From Streptomyces sp. NBC_01235 (GTDB taxonomy: Bacteria; Actinomycetota; Actinomycetes; Streptomycetales; Streptomycetaceae), in assembly GCF_035989285.1 (NCBI RefSeq), contig NZ_CP108513.1, positions 7,254,001 to 7,318,000 on the forward strand: DNA of 64,000 nt, in the 5' to 3' direction. The notes below the pieces were generated by a model. The model had not been told where the DNA came from and made no database searches. It was given only the letters and a program-made list of their open reading frames with translations. A program made the position numbers and the translations under genes. How positions within the stretch are numbered: the stretch's first letter is position 1; each line of letters opens with the position of its first letter. Positions 41,614 through 50,031 of the stretch are shown piece after piece.

Positions 41614-42747
41614 CTAGAACTTGTTGCGCGGGGTGATCCCCAGCGACAGGCCGGACAGGCCGCGCTGCCTGCCTCCCAGCTTGCCCGCGATCGCGCGCAG
41701 GGCGGAGCCCGCCGGGGAGTCGGGGTCGGTCAGCACGACCGGCTTGCCCTCGTCGCCGCCCTCGCGCAGGCGGACGTCGATCGGGATGGAACCGAGGACC
41801 GGGACGTTGGCGCCGGTCGTGCGGGTCAGGCCGTCGGCCACGCTCTGTCCGCCGCCCGTGCCGAAGACGTCGACCATCTCCCCGCAGTGCGGGCAGGGCA
41901 GGCCGGACATGTTCTCGACCACGCCGACGATCTTCTGGTGGGTCTGGACGGCGATGGAGCCCGCCCGCTCGGCGACCTCGGCCGCCGCCTGCTGAGGCGT
42001 CGTCACGACCAGGATCTCGGCGTTCGGAACCAGCTGGGCCACCGAGATGGCGATGTCGCCGGTGCCCGGCGGGAGGTCCAGGAGCAGCACGTCCAGGTCG
42101 CCCCAGTACACGTCCGCCAGGAACTGCTGGAGCGCGCGGTGCAGCATCGGGCCACGCCATACGACCGGGGCGTTGCCCGGGGTGAACATGCCGATGGAGA
42201 TGACCTTCACGCCGTTCGCCGACGGCGGCATGATCATGTTCTCGACCTGGGTCGGACGGCCGTCGGCGCCCAGCATGCGCGGCACGCTGTGGCCGTAGAT
42301 GTCGGCGTCGACGACGCCCACCTTCAGACCGTCGGCCGCCATCGCCGCCGCCAGGTTCACCGTCACCGACGACTTGCCGACGCCGCCCTTGCCGGACGCG
42401 ACCGCGTACACGCGGGTGAGGGAGCCGGGCTTGGCGAAGGGGACCTCACGCTCGGTCTGGCCGCCGCGCAGGGCGGTCGCCAGCTCCTTGCGCTGCTCGT
42501 CGCTCATCACGTCGAGGGTGACGTCGACGCGGGTGACGCCCTCGACGGCCGAGACCGCGTCGGTCACGCGCTGTGTGATGGTCTCGCGCATCGGGCAGCC
42601 GGAGACCGTCAGGTACACGGTGACCGCGACCGCCCCGTCCGCGCCGATCTCCACCGACTTCACCATCCCGAGTTCGGTGATGGGCCGGTTGATCTCGGGG
42701 TCGTTCACCGTCGCCAGTGCCTCGCGCACCGCGTCTTCGCTAGCCAT
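41614..42747 (-). CDS. mrp: Mrp/ApbC-type Fe-S cluster carrier P-loop ATPase
   Basis: A 377-aa protein. Residues 1-90 form a MIP18 (DUF59) domain (NDPEINRPITELGMVKSVEI; TVSGCPMRETITQRVTDAVS). The ATPase domain has the deviant Walker A ASGKGGVGKSSVTVNLAAAM, DADIYGHSVPRMLG and the Fe-S-binding pair in CPHC (NMSGLPCPHCGEMVDVF). Such proteins bind and hand on [4Fe-4S] clusters to target enzymes. It ends near the terminator and corresponds to Rv1229c in the conserved order. The start MASEDAVREALATVN fits the family. Confidence 0.92.
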   Translation of the reverse strand: MASEDAVREALATVNDPEINRPITELGMVKSVEIGADGAVAVTVYLTVSGCPMRETITQRVTDAVSAVEGVTRVDVTLDVMSDEQRKELATALRGGQTEREVPFAKPGSLTRVYAVASGKGGVGKSSVTVNLAAAMAADGLKVGVVDADIYGHSVPRMLGADGRPTQVENMIMPPSANGVKVISIGMFTPGNAPVVWRGPMLHRALQQFLADVYWGDLDVLLLDLPPGTGDIAISVAQLVPNAEILVVTTPQQAAAEVAERAGSIAVQTHQKIVGVVENMSGLPCPHCGEMVDVFGTGGGQSVADGLTRTTGANVPVLGSIPIDVRLREGGDEGKPVVLTDPDSPAGSALRAIAGKLGGRQRGLSGLSLGITPRNKF

Positions 42748-42789
42748 AGGTCGATGGTACGGCCCGGTAGCCGGGCCCCGGTAAGCCCG

Positions 42790-43386
42790 TCACCGGTCGT
42801 CTACGTCACGTCCCGCCGACCGTTCTGCCGGGAATACGGCATGTTCACGGTGACCGTCCCGCCGATCCTCCAGCTCCTTGACCACGTCCTGCAGCTCCGA
42901 GCGGATCCAGTCCCGGGTGGCGACCTCGCCCAGGCCCATGCGCAGGGTCGCGATCTCCCTGGTCAGGTACTCGGTGTCGGCGATGGACCGCTCGTTCTGC
43001 TTGCGGTCCTGCTCCAGGTTGACCCGGTCGCGGTCGTCCTGCCGGTTCTGCGCGAGCAGGATCAGCGGGGCCGCGTAGGAGGCCTGGAGCGACAGCATCA
43101 GGGTCAGGAAGATGAACGGGTAGTTGTCGAAACGCAGGTCGCGCGGGGCGAAGATGTTCCACAGGACCCAGACGATGATGACGATCGTCATCCAGACGAT
43201 GAACCGCCCGGTGCCCAGGAACCGCGCGATGCGCTCCGACAGCCGCCCGAAGGCCTCCGGGTCCCACTCGGGCACCAGCCGCCGCCGGGGCGCCCGGGGC
43301 TGGTCCAGACGGGGCCGGGGACGGCTGGTCGCCGTGGCGCCGGCCGGGGTGCGCTCACCGCGCCCGCTCTCACGCTCGGGAGCCAT
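42790..43386 (-). CDS. DUF1003 membrane protein
   Basis: A 198-aa membrane protein with an Arg/Pro-rich N-terminus, then GRLSERIARFLGTGRFIVWM, helices TIVIIVWVLWNIF and FIFLTLMLSLQASYAAPLIL, and a charged helix with QNRQDDRDRVNLEQDRKQNE, the DUF1003 signature. The start at 43386 (MAPERESGRGERTPAG) overlaps the end of the upstream gene by 17 bp, so the two are co-transcribed. Function is unknown; related proteins lie next to MgtE-type genes in other actinobacteria. Confidence 0.88.
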   Translation of the reverse strand: MAPERESGRGERTPAGATATSRPRPRLDQPRAPRRRLVPEWDPEAFGRLSERIARFLGTGRFIVWMTIVIIVWVLWNIFAPRDLRFDNYPFIFLTLMLSLQASYAAPLILLAQNRQDDRDRVNLEQDRKQNERSIADTEYLTREIATLRMGLGEVATRDWIRSELQDVVKELEDRRDGHREHAVFPAERSAGRDVDDR

Positions 43387-44698
43387 GCGGACCCACCCCC
43401 TCGCCCTCGGCCCCCGCCGCGGTCCCGTCCTCGTCGAGGTGGAACTCCGTCTCCCGCCAGTCCTCCGGCAGCATGTGGTCCAGGACGTCGTCCACGGTCA
43501 CCGCGCCGAGGAGCGACCCCGCTTCGTTCACGACAGGCGCCGCGACCATGTCGTACGTCGCGAAGAACCCGGCGACGACCGGCAGCGCCGCGTCCGGCGC
43601 GAGGGCCTGCAGATCGTCGTCGAGGAGCGCGCTGACCAGCGTGTACGGCGGGTCGCGCAGCAGGCGCTGGAAGTGGACCGTGCCGAGGTACTTGCCGGTC
43701 GGCGTCTCGTCCGGCGGGCGGCAGACGTAGACCTGGGCGGCGAGGGCGGGGGAGAGGTCGGGGTTGCGCACGCGCGCGAGGGCGTCGGCGACGGTGGCGT
43801 CGGGGCGCAGGACGATCGGCTCGGTGGTCATCAGCCCGCCCGCGGTGTGCTCCTCGTACGCCATCAGCCGCCGCATGTCGGCCGCGTCGGCGGGTTCCAT
43901 CAGACTCAGCAGCCGCTCCTGGTCCGCCGTCGGCAGCTCGGCGAGCAGGTCGGCCGCGTCGTCGGGGTCCATGGCCTCCAGGACGTCCGCCGCGCGCTCC
44001 TCCTTCAGCTTGCCGAGGATCTCGATCTGGTCGTCCTCCGGGAGCTCCTCCAGGACGTCGGCGAGGCGGTCGTCGTCGAGGGCCGCGGCGACCTCGGCCC
44101 GCCGCTTCGCCGACAGGTGGTGCAGCACATTGGCGAGGTCGGCCGGGCGCAGCTGCTCGAAGGTGGCGAGGAGGCTCTCCGCGCCCTGCCCCTGCTCCTC
44201 CAGCGAGAACCCGGTGACCGCCGACCACTCCACCGTCAACGTCTCGCCCCTGGCCCGCCGGAAGGCGCTCGCCTTCTTGCCCTTGCGGACGAAGACCCGG
44301 TCGATCTCCCAGTCCCGGCGGGCGGGCAGCTGACGCAGCGACACGTCGAGGACGGTGACTTCCTCTCCCGGCTCCCCGGTCTCGACGAGGCTGACGCGCC
44401 GGTCCAGGAGCTCGCCGAAGACGAGCCGCTCGGTGGGCCGCTGCTCGAAGCGCCGGACGTTGACCACACCGGTGGTGATGACCTGGCCGGACTCGATGCC
44501 GGTCACCCGGGTCATGGGCAGGAAGATACGGCGCCGCGTGGACAGTTCGACGACCAGCCCGAGCACCCTCGGGGGCCGCCGCCCGACGCGCAGCATGACG
44601 ACGAGATCGCGCACGCGCCCCACCTGGTCGCCGTTCGGATCGAAGACGGGGACGCCGGCGAGGTGCGACACGAAGATCCGCGGGGCGCCCGCTGCCAT
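43370..44698 (-). CDS. MgtE_N / CBS domain protein with PRC-barrel N-terminus, no transport domain
   Basis: A 442-aa cytoplasmic protein. Residues about 1-150 resemble two PRC-barrel beta domains (IFVSHLAGVPVFDPNGDQVG; WEIDRVFVRKGKKASAFRRA). An MgtE_N domain follows (RPADLANVLHHLSAKRRAEV; LEAMDPDDAADLLAELPTAD), then two CBS domains (MTTEPIVLRPDATVADALAR; LPVVAGFFATYDMVAAPVVN). The MgtE membrane domain is missing, so it is likely a Mg2+ or adenosine-nucleotide sensing regulator rather than a transporter. It is co-transcribed with the DUF1003 gene. CorA lies about 1.5 kb away. The start at 44698 is MAAGAPRIFVSHLAG. Confidence 0.87.
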   Translation of the reverse strand: MAAGAPRIFVSHLAGVPVFDPNGDQVGRVRDLVVMLRVGRRPPRVLGLVVELSTRRRIFLPMTRVTGIESGQVITTGVVNVRRFEQRPTERLVFGELLDRRVSLVETGEPGEEVTVLDVSLRQLPARRDWEIDRVFVRKGKKASAFRRARGETLTVEWSAVTGFSLEEQGQGAESLLATFEQLRPADLANVLHHLSAKRRAEVAAALDDDRLADVLEELPEDDQIEILGKLKEERAADVLEAMDPDDAADLLAELPTADQERLLSLMEPADAADMRRLMAYEEHTAGGLMTTEPIVLRPDATVADALARVRNPDLSPALAAQVYVCRPPDETPTGKYLGTVHFQRLLRDPPYTLVSALLDDDLQALAPDAALPVVAGFFATYDMVAAPVVNEAGSLLGAVTVDDVLDHMLPEDWRETEFHLDEDGTAAGAEGEGVGPHGSRA

Positions 44699-44873
44699 GA
44701 CCGCACCTCCGTCCTTTTCCCGATTGCCCGCTCGTGCGGGCTTCAGGCTAGCCCGTCCCGATCGGATACGCCCTGGTGGGCGGTCCGGACGGACTGGCTC
44801 CGCCCGCACCCCGCGACCCCGGTACGCTGCCGTACGCCGCTCAGCACACCCCCGCAGAAAGGCAGCCTTCTCT

Positions 44874-45626
44874 GTGACTGCGATTCCCCAGGGTCGTACT
44901 CGCCGGACCGCGCTGGTGAGCGCGATGTGCGCACTGGTCGTGGGCCTGGGAGCGACCGGGTGCAGCGAGGATCCCGACGCGGGCACGAACGGCGTGGGCA
45001 AGCTGTCCGCCAAGGAGATCCAGGCGAAGGCGAAGACGGCCGCCGGTTCTGTGGACGCGGTGAGGTTGTCGGGGAGCGTGGTCACCAGCGGGAAGACGTA
45101 CACGCTCGACATGCGCCTGAAGGCGGACGGCGGCACCGGGTCGGTCACCGCCGAGGGGGCCACCTTCCACCTGCTGCGGGTCGGCGAGCAGCTGTACCTG
45201 AAGGCCGACTCGGCGTTCTGGGACCACGAGGACGGCAAGTCCGACGACGGCGGTTCGGACACGGCGGCGGCCGACAAGCTCGAAGGCAAGTACGTGAAGG
45301 TGCCGACGGGCGACCCCTCGTACAAGAAGTTCAGCGGCTTCACGGACAAGGACCTCCTCCTCGACGGTCTGCTGACGCTGCACGGCTCACTGAACACGGG
45401 CGGCCACCACGAGCAGTCCGGCGTCCGTACGGTCCGCATCACCGGCGACGGCGGCTCCGGCGGCACGCTGGACGTGTCCCTGGAGGGCAACCCGTACCCC
45501 CTGCGTCTGGAGCGGGCCGGTGGGGCCGGAACGCTGAGCTTCTCCGCCTGGGGCAAGGACTTCGCCCTGGAGGAACCGGCGAAGGACGAGACGGTGGACT
45601 ACGGCAAGCAGCTGCCGACGTCGTGA
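44874..45626 (+). CDS. Lipoprotein, LppX/LprG-like fold suspected
   Basis: A 250-aa exported lipoprotein, GTG start at 44874 (VTAIPQGRTRRTALVSAMCA), lipobox GATGC (Cys30). The mature part is a beta-rich domain (LSAKEIQAKAKTAAGSVDAV; VRLSGSVVTSGKTYTLDMRL; GTGSVTAEGATFHLLRVGEQ; LYLKADSAFW) resembling Streptomyces lipoproteins of the LppX/LprAFG type. The TLDVSLEGNPYPLRLERAGG segment and the final EEPAKDETVDYGKQLP fit that fold. Function is unknown; possibly lipid or cell-wall binding. It is divergent from the MgtE_N gene. Confidence 0.78.
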   Translation: MTAIPQGRTRRTALVSAMCALVVGLGATGCSEDPDAGTNGVGKLSAKEIQAKAKTAAGSVDAVRLSGSVVTSGKTYTLDMRLKADGGTGSVTAEGATFHLLRVGEQLYLKADSAFWDHEDGKSDDGGSDTAAADKLEGKYVKVPTGDPSYKKFSGFTDKDLLLDGLLTLHGSLNTGGHHEQSGVRTVRITGDGGSGGTLDVSLEGNPYPLRLERAGGAGTLSFSAWGKDFALEEPAKDETVDYGKQLPTS

Positions 45627-45697
45627 TCCCCTTCTCCACCGCGACGGCGCTCAGCGACGACGGCGCAGTCCGGCGGTGCCGGGCCGCGCCCGCCCCC

Positions 45698-46213
45698 CTA
45701 CTTTCTCTTGCGCCTCTTCAGTAGCAACCGTGGAAGTCCCGCGGGGATCGCCTCACGCGTCGTGGCCGACGTGGGCACCGGCGCCGCAGCCAGGTTCCCG
45801 TCGGGCAACGGCAACACACCCCCCGTCGGCTCCAGGCGGAGCACCCGGCACTCCCGCGCCCAACGCTCCGTCATCGCCTCGCCGTCGGGCGCGTTCAGCC
45901 GCTTGCCCTTGAGGTCGGCGACGGCCGCGTCCCAGGCCTCGGAACCGGGCGCGAGCAGGACGACCGTCGCCGTCCAGGAGACCAGCCGGCCCCCCTTGTC
46001 CTTGCTGCGGACGGTGACCTCGGCCGAGCCGCCCTCGACGAGCCCCGGCAGCGGCTGCTCACCGGGCCCGTCGCCGACCAGACAGGCCGCGCCCTCGTGC
46101 CACACGTGCCACAGCGCACGCGCGGCCGGTTCGCCGGCGCCCCGGACCCAGATGAGGCCGGACTTCTTGGTGGCCTCCTCGACGAGGGCCTGGTCGAGCA
46201 GCTCTCTTGTCAT
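45698..46213 (-). CDS. Hypothetical protein, split-barrel (PPOX-like) possible
   Basis: A 171-aa soluble protein starting MTRELLDQALVEEATKKSGL. The part IWVRGAGEPAARALWHVWHE followed by ACLVGDGPGEQPLPGLVEGG and VTVRSKDKGGRLVSWTATVV recalls split-barrel flavin-binding proteins of the pyridoxamine-phosphate-oxidase type. The C-terminus is basic (LLLKRRKRK). No catalytic residue can be assigned and the family assignment is weak. It lies between the lipoprotein gene (convergent) and corA (same direction, 34 bp upstream of it). Confidence 0.65.
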   Translation of the reverse strand: MTRELLDQALVEEATKKSGLIWVRGAGEPAARALWHVWHEGAACLVGDGPGEQPLPGLVEGGSAEVTVRSKDKGGRLVSWTATVVLLAPGSEAWDAAVADLKGKRLNAPDGEAMTERWARECRVLRLEPTGGVLPLPDGNLAAAPVPTSATTREAIPAGLPRLLLKRRKRK

Positions 46214-46247
46214 GACGCCAGCCTAGCCACCGCCATCCCGGGGCCCC

Positions 46248-47378
46248 TCACAGCCAGCCGTTGCGCTTCAGCGTGCGGTGGATGCCCACACAGAGGGCCA
46301 CCATGGCCGACATGACCACGGGATAGCCGAACTTCCAGTGCAGTTCCGGCATGTAGTCGAAGTTCATGCCGTACACCCCGCACACCATCGTCGGCACGGC
46401 GATGATGGCCGCCCAGGACGTGATCTTGCGCATGTCCTCGTTCTGCGCGACGGACGCCTGCGCGAGGTTGGCCTGGAGGATCGAGTTGAGCAGCTCGTCG
46501 AAGCCGATGACCTGCTCCTGGACCCGGGCGAGGTGGTCTGCGACGTCCCGGAAGTACTTCTGGATGTCGGGGTCGACCAGCCGCATCGGCCGCTCGCTCA
46601 GCAGCTGCATCGGCCGCAGCAGCGGCGACACCGCGCGCTTGAACTCCAGGACTTCACGCTTGAGTTGGTAGATCCGGCCGGCGTCCGTGCCGCGCGGGGT
46701 GCCCTTGCGTCCCGGCGAGAACACCTCCGTCTCGACCTCGTCGATGTCGTCCTGCACGGCGTCGGCGACCGCGACATAGCCGTCGACGACGTGGTCGGCG
46801 ATCGCGTGCAGCACGGCCGATGGGCCCTTGGCGAGCAGCTCGGGGTCGTCCTGGAGACGGTGGCGCAGCGCACGCAGCGAGCCCTGGCCGCCGTGCCGGA
46901 CGGTGATGAAGAAGTCCTTGCCGGTGAAGCACATGACCTCACCGGTCTCGACGACCTCGCTGTTGGCCGTGAGCTGGTCGTGCTCGATGTAGTGAATGGT
47001 CTTGAAGACGGTGAACAGGGAGTCGTCGTAGCGCTCCAGCTTGGGCCGCTGGTGTGCCTGCACCGCGTCCTCCACGGCCAGCGGGTGCAGCCCGAACTCG
47101 CGTGCGATACCGGCGAATTCGGCCTCGGTCGGCTCGTGCAGACCGATCCACACGAAGCCTCCGTCGCGCCGCACCTGGCGCATGGCCTCCTGCGGCGTCA
47201 GTGACTGCGGGAACGCGACGCGCGAGCCGTCGCGGTAGACGGCGCAGTCGACGACGGCCGAGGGCGTCGCGGGGTCACGGGTGGTGTCGTACGCGCCGTT
47301 GTCCATGCGCCCGCCCCCCTTGCGCAGGGAGGGGCGGGCGGGGCGGACGACGGCACGGAGGTCGCGGATCATCGACAT
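46248..47378 (-). CDS. corA: CorA-type divalent cation (Mg2+) transporter
   Basis: A 376-aa channel protein. The N-terminal domain lies in the cytoplasm (WIGLHEPTEAEFAGIAREFG; PLAVEDAVQAHQRPKLERYD), and the C-terminus has the first helix with the signature YGMNFDYMPEL (VPTMVCGVYGMNF) and the second helix (YPVVMSAMVALCVGIHRTL). CorA pentamers import Mg2+, Co2+ or Ni2+. The start at 47378 (MSMIRDLRAVVRP) has AAGGAGCC upstream; an earlier Met at 47402 is less likely. It is the counterpart of Rv1239c in the conserved order. Three GATCAG repeats lie about 200 bp upstream. Confidence 0.9.
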   Translation of the reverse strand: MSMIRDLRAVVRPARPSLRKGGGRMDNGAYDTTRDPATPSAVVDCAVYRDGSRVAFPQSLTPQEAMRQVRRDGGFVWIGLHEPTEAEFAGIAREFGLHPLAVEDAVQAHQRPKLERYDDSLFTVFKTIHYIEHDQLTANSEVVETGEVMCFTGKDFFITVRHGGQGSLRALRHRLQDDPELLAKGPSAVLHAIADHVVDGYVAVADAVQDDIDEVETEVFSPGRKGTPRGTDAGRIYQLKREVLEFKRAVSPLLRPMQLLSERPMRLVDPDIQKYFRDVADHLARVQEQVIGFDELLNSILQANLAQASVAQNEDMRKITSWAAIIAVPTMVCGVYGMNFDYMPELHWKFGYPVVMSAMVALCVGIHRTLKRNGWL

Positions 47379-47898
47379 GGCAGGCTCCTTCGCGACGAGC
47401 AAAGAAAGACCGCCACGACGGGTGGAACTGCCCGGAATGGGGACGTCCTGACTTGGGGTCTCCCCGGCCCTTCAGGCTGGGGAAGGATGTTTGGCACGTC
47501 CACAAAGCGGGGAGCACCGCTCCGTCGCGGTGGCGAGCTTCGCTACTGATTCAGATCAGATGGATCTGGAAGATCAGGCAGATCAGACAGATCAGGCAAA
47601 AACGAAACGAAAGTGCTCTTCGGCATGAAGATGAGCGCGAGAGTTGGCGACCAGCCGGAGGCGAAGAGGCCAGAGCAGCTGCATCAGCGGCCGGAAGAGC
47701 GAGTGGTACTGCACGGGTGACTTCGATCCATGACAGCCCCACCTCCTCCAGCCGGTCCCTCGTAAGGGAGTCTCGTCTGCGTCGGGGCAAGATCGCGACG
47801 CTTCTGCGTGCTGCCCCGAACTACCGGGCAAGAGTACCAGCCGACCGAAGTGTCAAGGCGCTGCTTTGCCCCGGGCTGACGAGTTCTATGCTCGCCGA
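47379..47898. promoter_or_regulatory. Intergenic region with 9-bp GATC repeats upstream of corA
   Basis: A 520-bp gap between divergent genes. The only distinctive feature is at 47571-47597: three tandem 9-mers AGATCAGGC, AGATCAGAC, AGATCAGGC, preceded by further GATC words at 47553-47568. They may be a regulator site or a simple repeat. Short frames across 47551-47831 on the minus strand have no family features; I do not call them genes. No M-box-like riboswitch was seen. Confidence 0.45.
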
Positions 47899-48483
47899 AT
47901 GGTTGATGTTCTTCCTCTGGTCGAGGCCCGTCTGCGCACCGCGCTGGGCGAGCCGGACGCGCGCGCCGCGGTCACCTTCCTCGGTACGGACCGCGTCGAG
48001 GTGCTGCGTTTCCATGAGGGCGACATCGTCCGCTACGCCACGCTCGGCATGTCCGCGCAGCCGATGAGCGACCCCACGGCGGTGCTCGCGGACCCCGTCA
48101 AGGGTCCGCGCGTCGAGCTGGTCCTGTCGGTCCGTCCCGGCGTGGCCGACACGGACAAGGTGCTCCGCCCGCTCGCCGTGCTCGCCGCGTCGCCGCAGGT
48201 GGAGGGTGTGGTCGTAGCCCCCGGAGCCTCCCTCGACGTCGGTGAACCCCTGTGGCCCGGCGCCCCGTTCACCTCGGTCCTGGTCGCCGAGCCGGGCGGT
48301 CTGGTCGAGGACCTCGACCTCGACGAGCCCCTCGACCCCGTCCGCTTCCTGCCCCTGCTTCCCATGACCCCGAACGAGGCCGCCTGGAAACGCGTGCACG
48401 GCGCCCAGGCCCTCCAGGAGCGCTGGCTGACGAACGGGACGGACCTCCGGGATCCGTCCCGCGGGTCCGTCCCGCTCGACTGA
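47899..48483 (+). CDS. Suppressor-of-fused (SUFU) domain protein
   Basis: A 194-aa soluble protein with the start at 47899 (MVDVLPLVEARLRTALGEPD). The middle and end show SUFU-like motifs: RVEVLRFHEGDIVRYATLGM, VELVLSVRPGVADTDKVLRP, LWPGAPFTSVLVAEPGGLVE and FLPLLPMTPNEAAWKRVHGA. Bacterial SUFU-domain proteins occur widely, some as immunity proteins to toxins, but no toxin gene is adjacent here. The neighbouring genes do not reveal its role. Confidence 0.82.
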   Translation: MVDVLPLVEARLRTALGEPDARAAVTFLGTDRVEVLRFHEGDIVRYATLGMSAQPMSDPTAVLADPVKGPRVELVLSVRPGVADTDKVLRPLAVLAASPQVEGVVVAPGASLDVGEPLWPGAPFTSVLVAEPGGLVEDLDLDEPLDPVRFLPLLPMTPNEAAWKRVHGAQALQERWLTNGTDLRDPSRGSVPLD

Positions 48484-48566
48484 GGCCTGGGTGACCGATG
48501 TCACCAACGCGCGGCTGACAACCTTCAGTTGGCCCCGTCGGGCAGTCAGTCCGTCGGCCGGTCGGC

Positions 48567-49844
48567 TCAGTTCGCGAAGACGGCCACTCCGTCCTCGGAT
48601 GCGTGCCGCGGCTCCAGTTCCTCCGCCTCGTCGGTCAGTGCCTTGCGTCGCACGACGACCACGACCGCGCCGAGCGCCGCCGTCACCGCCGCCACGACGA
48701 ACGGGATGCGGACGTCGGTCCACTCCTCGATCTTCGGCGCGAAGTACGGCGCGGCAGCGGCGGCGAACCACCGTACGAAGTTGTAGCCGGCGCTCGCCAC
48801 CGGACGCGGGGCGTCGGAGACGCCGAGCGCCAACTCGGTGTAGACGGTGTTGTTCACGCCGATGAACGCGCCCGACAGGATCGTGCAGACGATCGCCGTG
48901 GTGTGGTCGCCGTAGCCGAGGACGAGCACGTCGGCCGCGAGCAGCACCAGCGATCCGCCGAGCACCTTCAGCGAGCCGAACCGCTTCTGCAGGCGGGGCG
49001 CCACGACCACCGAGAAGACGGCGAGCAGCAGACCCCACGCGAAGAACACCGCCCCCGACTTGTACGGGGTCATGTTCAGCACGAACGGGGTGAAGGCCAG
49101 CACGGTGAAGAAGGTGTAGTTGTAGAAGAACGCCGAGGCCGCGGCGGAGGCGAGACCGCCGTGGCCGAGCGCCTTGACCGGGTCCAGGAGCGAGGTCTTC
49201 CGGGCCGGCTTCGGCTGCTCCTTGAGGAACGCCGTGATGCACAGGAAGCCGATCGCCATCAGGAACGCGGTGCCGAAGAAGGGGTAGCGCCAGCTCGCGT
49301 CGCCGAGCAGCGCGCCCAGCAGCGGGCCGCAGGCCATGCCGAGGCCGAGGGCGGACTCGTACAGCAGGATGGCGGCCGCGCTGCCTCCCGCCCGTCGCCC
49401 GCCACCACCCCGGCCGGAATCGCTTCGCGATGCCCCAATTGGATTCGCCGTGCCGACGATCACCGCGAGGGCGGTGGAGACGAAGAGCGCGTTGCCGAGC
49501 CCCCAGCCCGCCCGGAAGCCCACCAGCTCGGCGACCGAGCCCGAGGTGCCGGCCAGGCCCGCGAAGACCACGACGAGCGCGAGGCCGAGCAGCAGCGTCC
49601 GGCGGCCGCCGATGCGGCTGGAGACGAAGCCGGTGACCAGCATCGCGAAGGCGGTGATCAGGAAGTACGAGGTGAAGAGCAGGGAGACCTGGCCGGCCGT
49701 GGCGTCCAGGCCCTGGGCGATGGACGGCAGGATCGGGTCGACGAGGCCGATGCCCATGAAGGCGACGACGGACGCGCCGGCCGTGGCCCACACCGCCTTC
49801 GGCTGCCGCAGGATGCTCCCGGCTCCCGCATCGAATGGGTCCAT
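48567..49844 (-). CDS. MFS transporter (drug-efflux type) with a Gly/Arg-rich loop insert
   Basis: A 425-aa permease with twelve predicted helices, starting at 49844 (MDPFDAGAGSILRQPKAVWA). The motif-A-like loop is VSSRIGGRRTLLLG, and ESALGLGMACGPLLGALLG is typical of helix 5 of drug/proton antiporters. Residues 134-154 (PIGASRSDSGRGGGGRRAGG) form an insert that most relatives seem to lack; it is encoded at 49383-49445. A palindromic operator-like site stands upstream. The substrate is unknown; export of a drug or a dye is likely. Confidence 0.87.
   Translation of the reverse strand: MDPFDAGAGSILRQPKAVWATAGASVVAFMGIGLVDPILPSIAQGLDATAGQVSLLFTSYFLITAFAMLVTGFVSSRIGGRRTLLLGLALVVVFAGLAGTSGSVAELVGFRAGWGLGNALFVSTALAVIVGTANPIGASRSDSGRGGGGRRAGGSAAAILLYESALGLGMACGPLLGALLGDASWRYPFFGTAFLMAIGFLCITAFLKEQPKPARKTSLLDPVKALGHGGLASAAASAFFYNYTFFTVLAFTPFVLNMTPYKSGAVFFAWGLLLAVFSVVVAPRLQKRFGSLKVLGGSLVLLAADVLVLGYGDHTTAIVCTILSGAFIGVNNTVYTELALGVSDAPRPVASAGYNFVRWFAAAAAPYFAPKIEEWTDVRIPFVVAAVTAALGAVVVVVRRKALTDEAEELEPRHASEDGVAVFAN
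49383..49445. repeat. Suspected 63-bp insert in the MFS gene
   Basis: A 63-bp, frame-preserving stretch that encodes the odd loop. It contains the palindrome ATCGC-TTC-GCGAT (49419-49431) flanked by CCCCGGCCGG and GCCCCAATTGG. It could be a small repeat element inserted into the gene; no second copy was found in this window. Confidence 0.45.
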
Positions 49845-49918
49845 GGTTCCCCTCACCCCTCTGGAGATGGTTGGCGGTCGGTCGGCACCGAAGATGGTTG
49901 GTGTATGCACATAGTAAG

Positions 49919-49931
49919 TTAGCTCAGCTAA
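49919..49931. promoter_or_regulatory. MarR-type palindromic operator upstream of the MFS gene
   Basis: TTAGCT-C-AGCTAA is a perfect 13-bp palindrome in an A/T-rich strip (49910-49955), 75 bp upstream of the MFS start. Such sites are typical for MarR or TetR regulators of efflux genes. The regulator itself is not encoded beside it. Confidence 0.6.
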
Positions 49932-50031
49932 TTAATGCAAGCTACATGTAAATATCGCTCGTTCAACTGGTTCCGCCCGGACGGGTGATCGTCCTTGACG
50001 TGGGCGGGCTCGGGTAGGACCGTGGGGCCCT

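Noticed and set aside
47379..47898. Magnesium riboswitch upstream of corA, and small minus-strand genes
   Set aside because: No M-box-like conserved core could be traced. The small frames show no homology and contain the GATC repeats as Leu/Ile/Cys runs.
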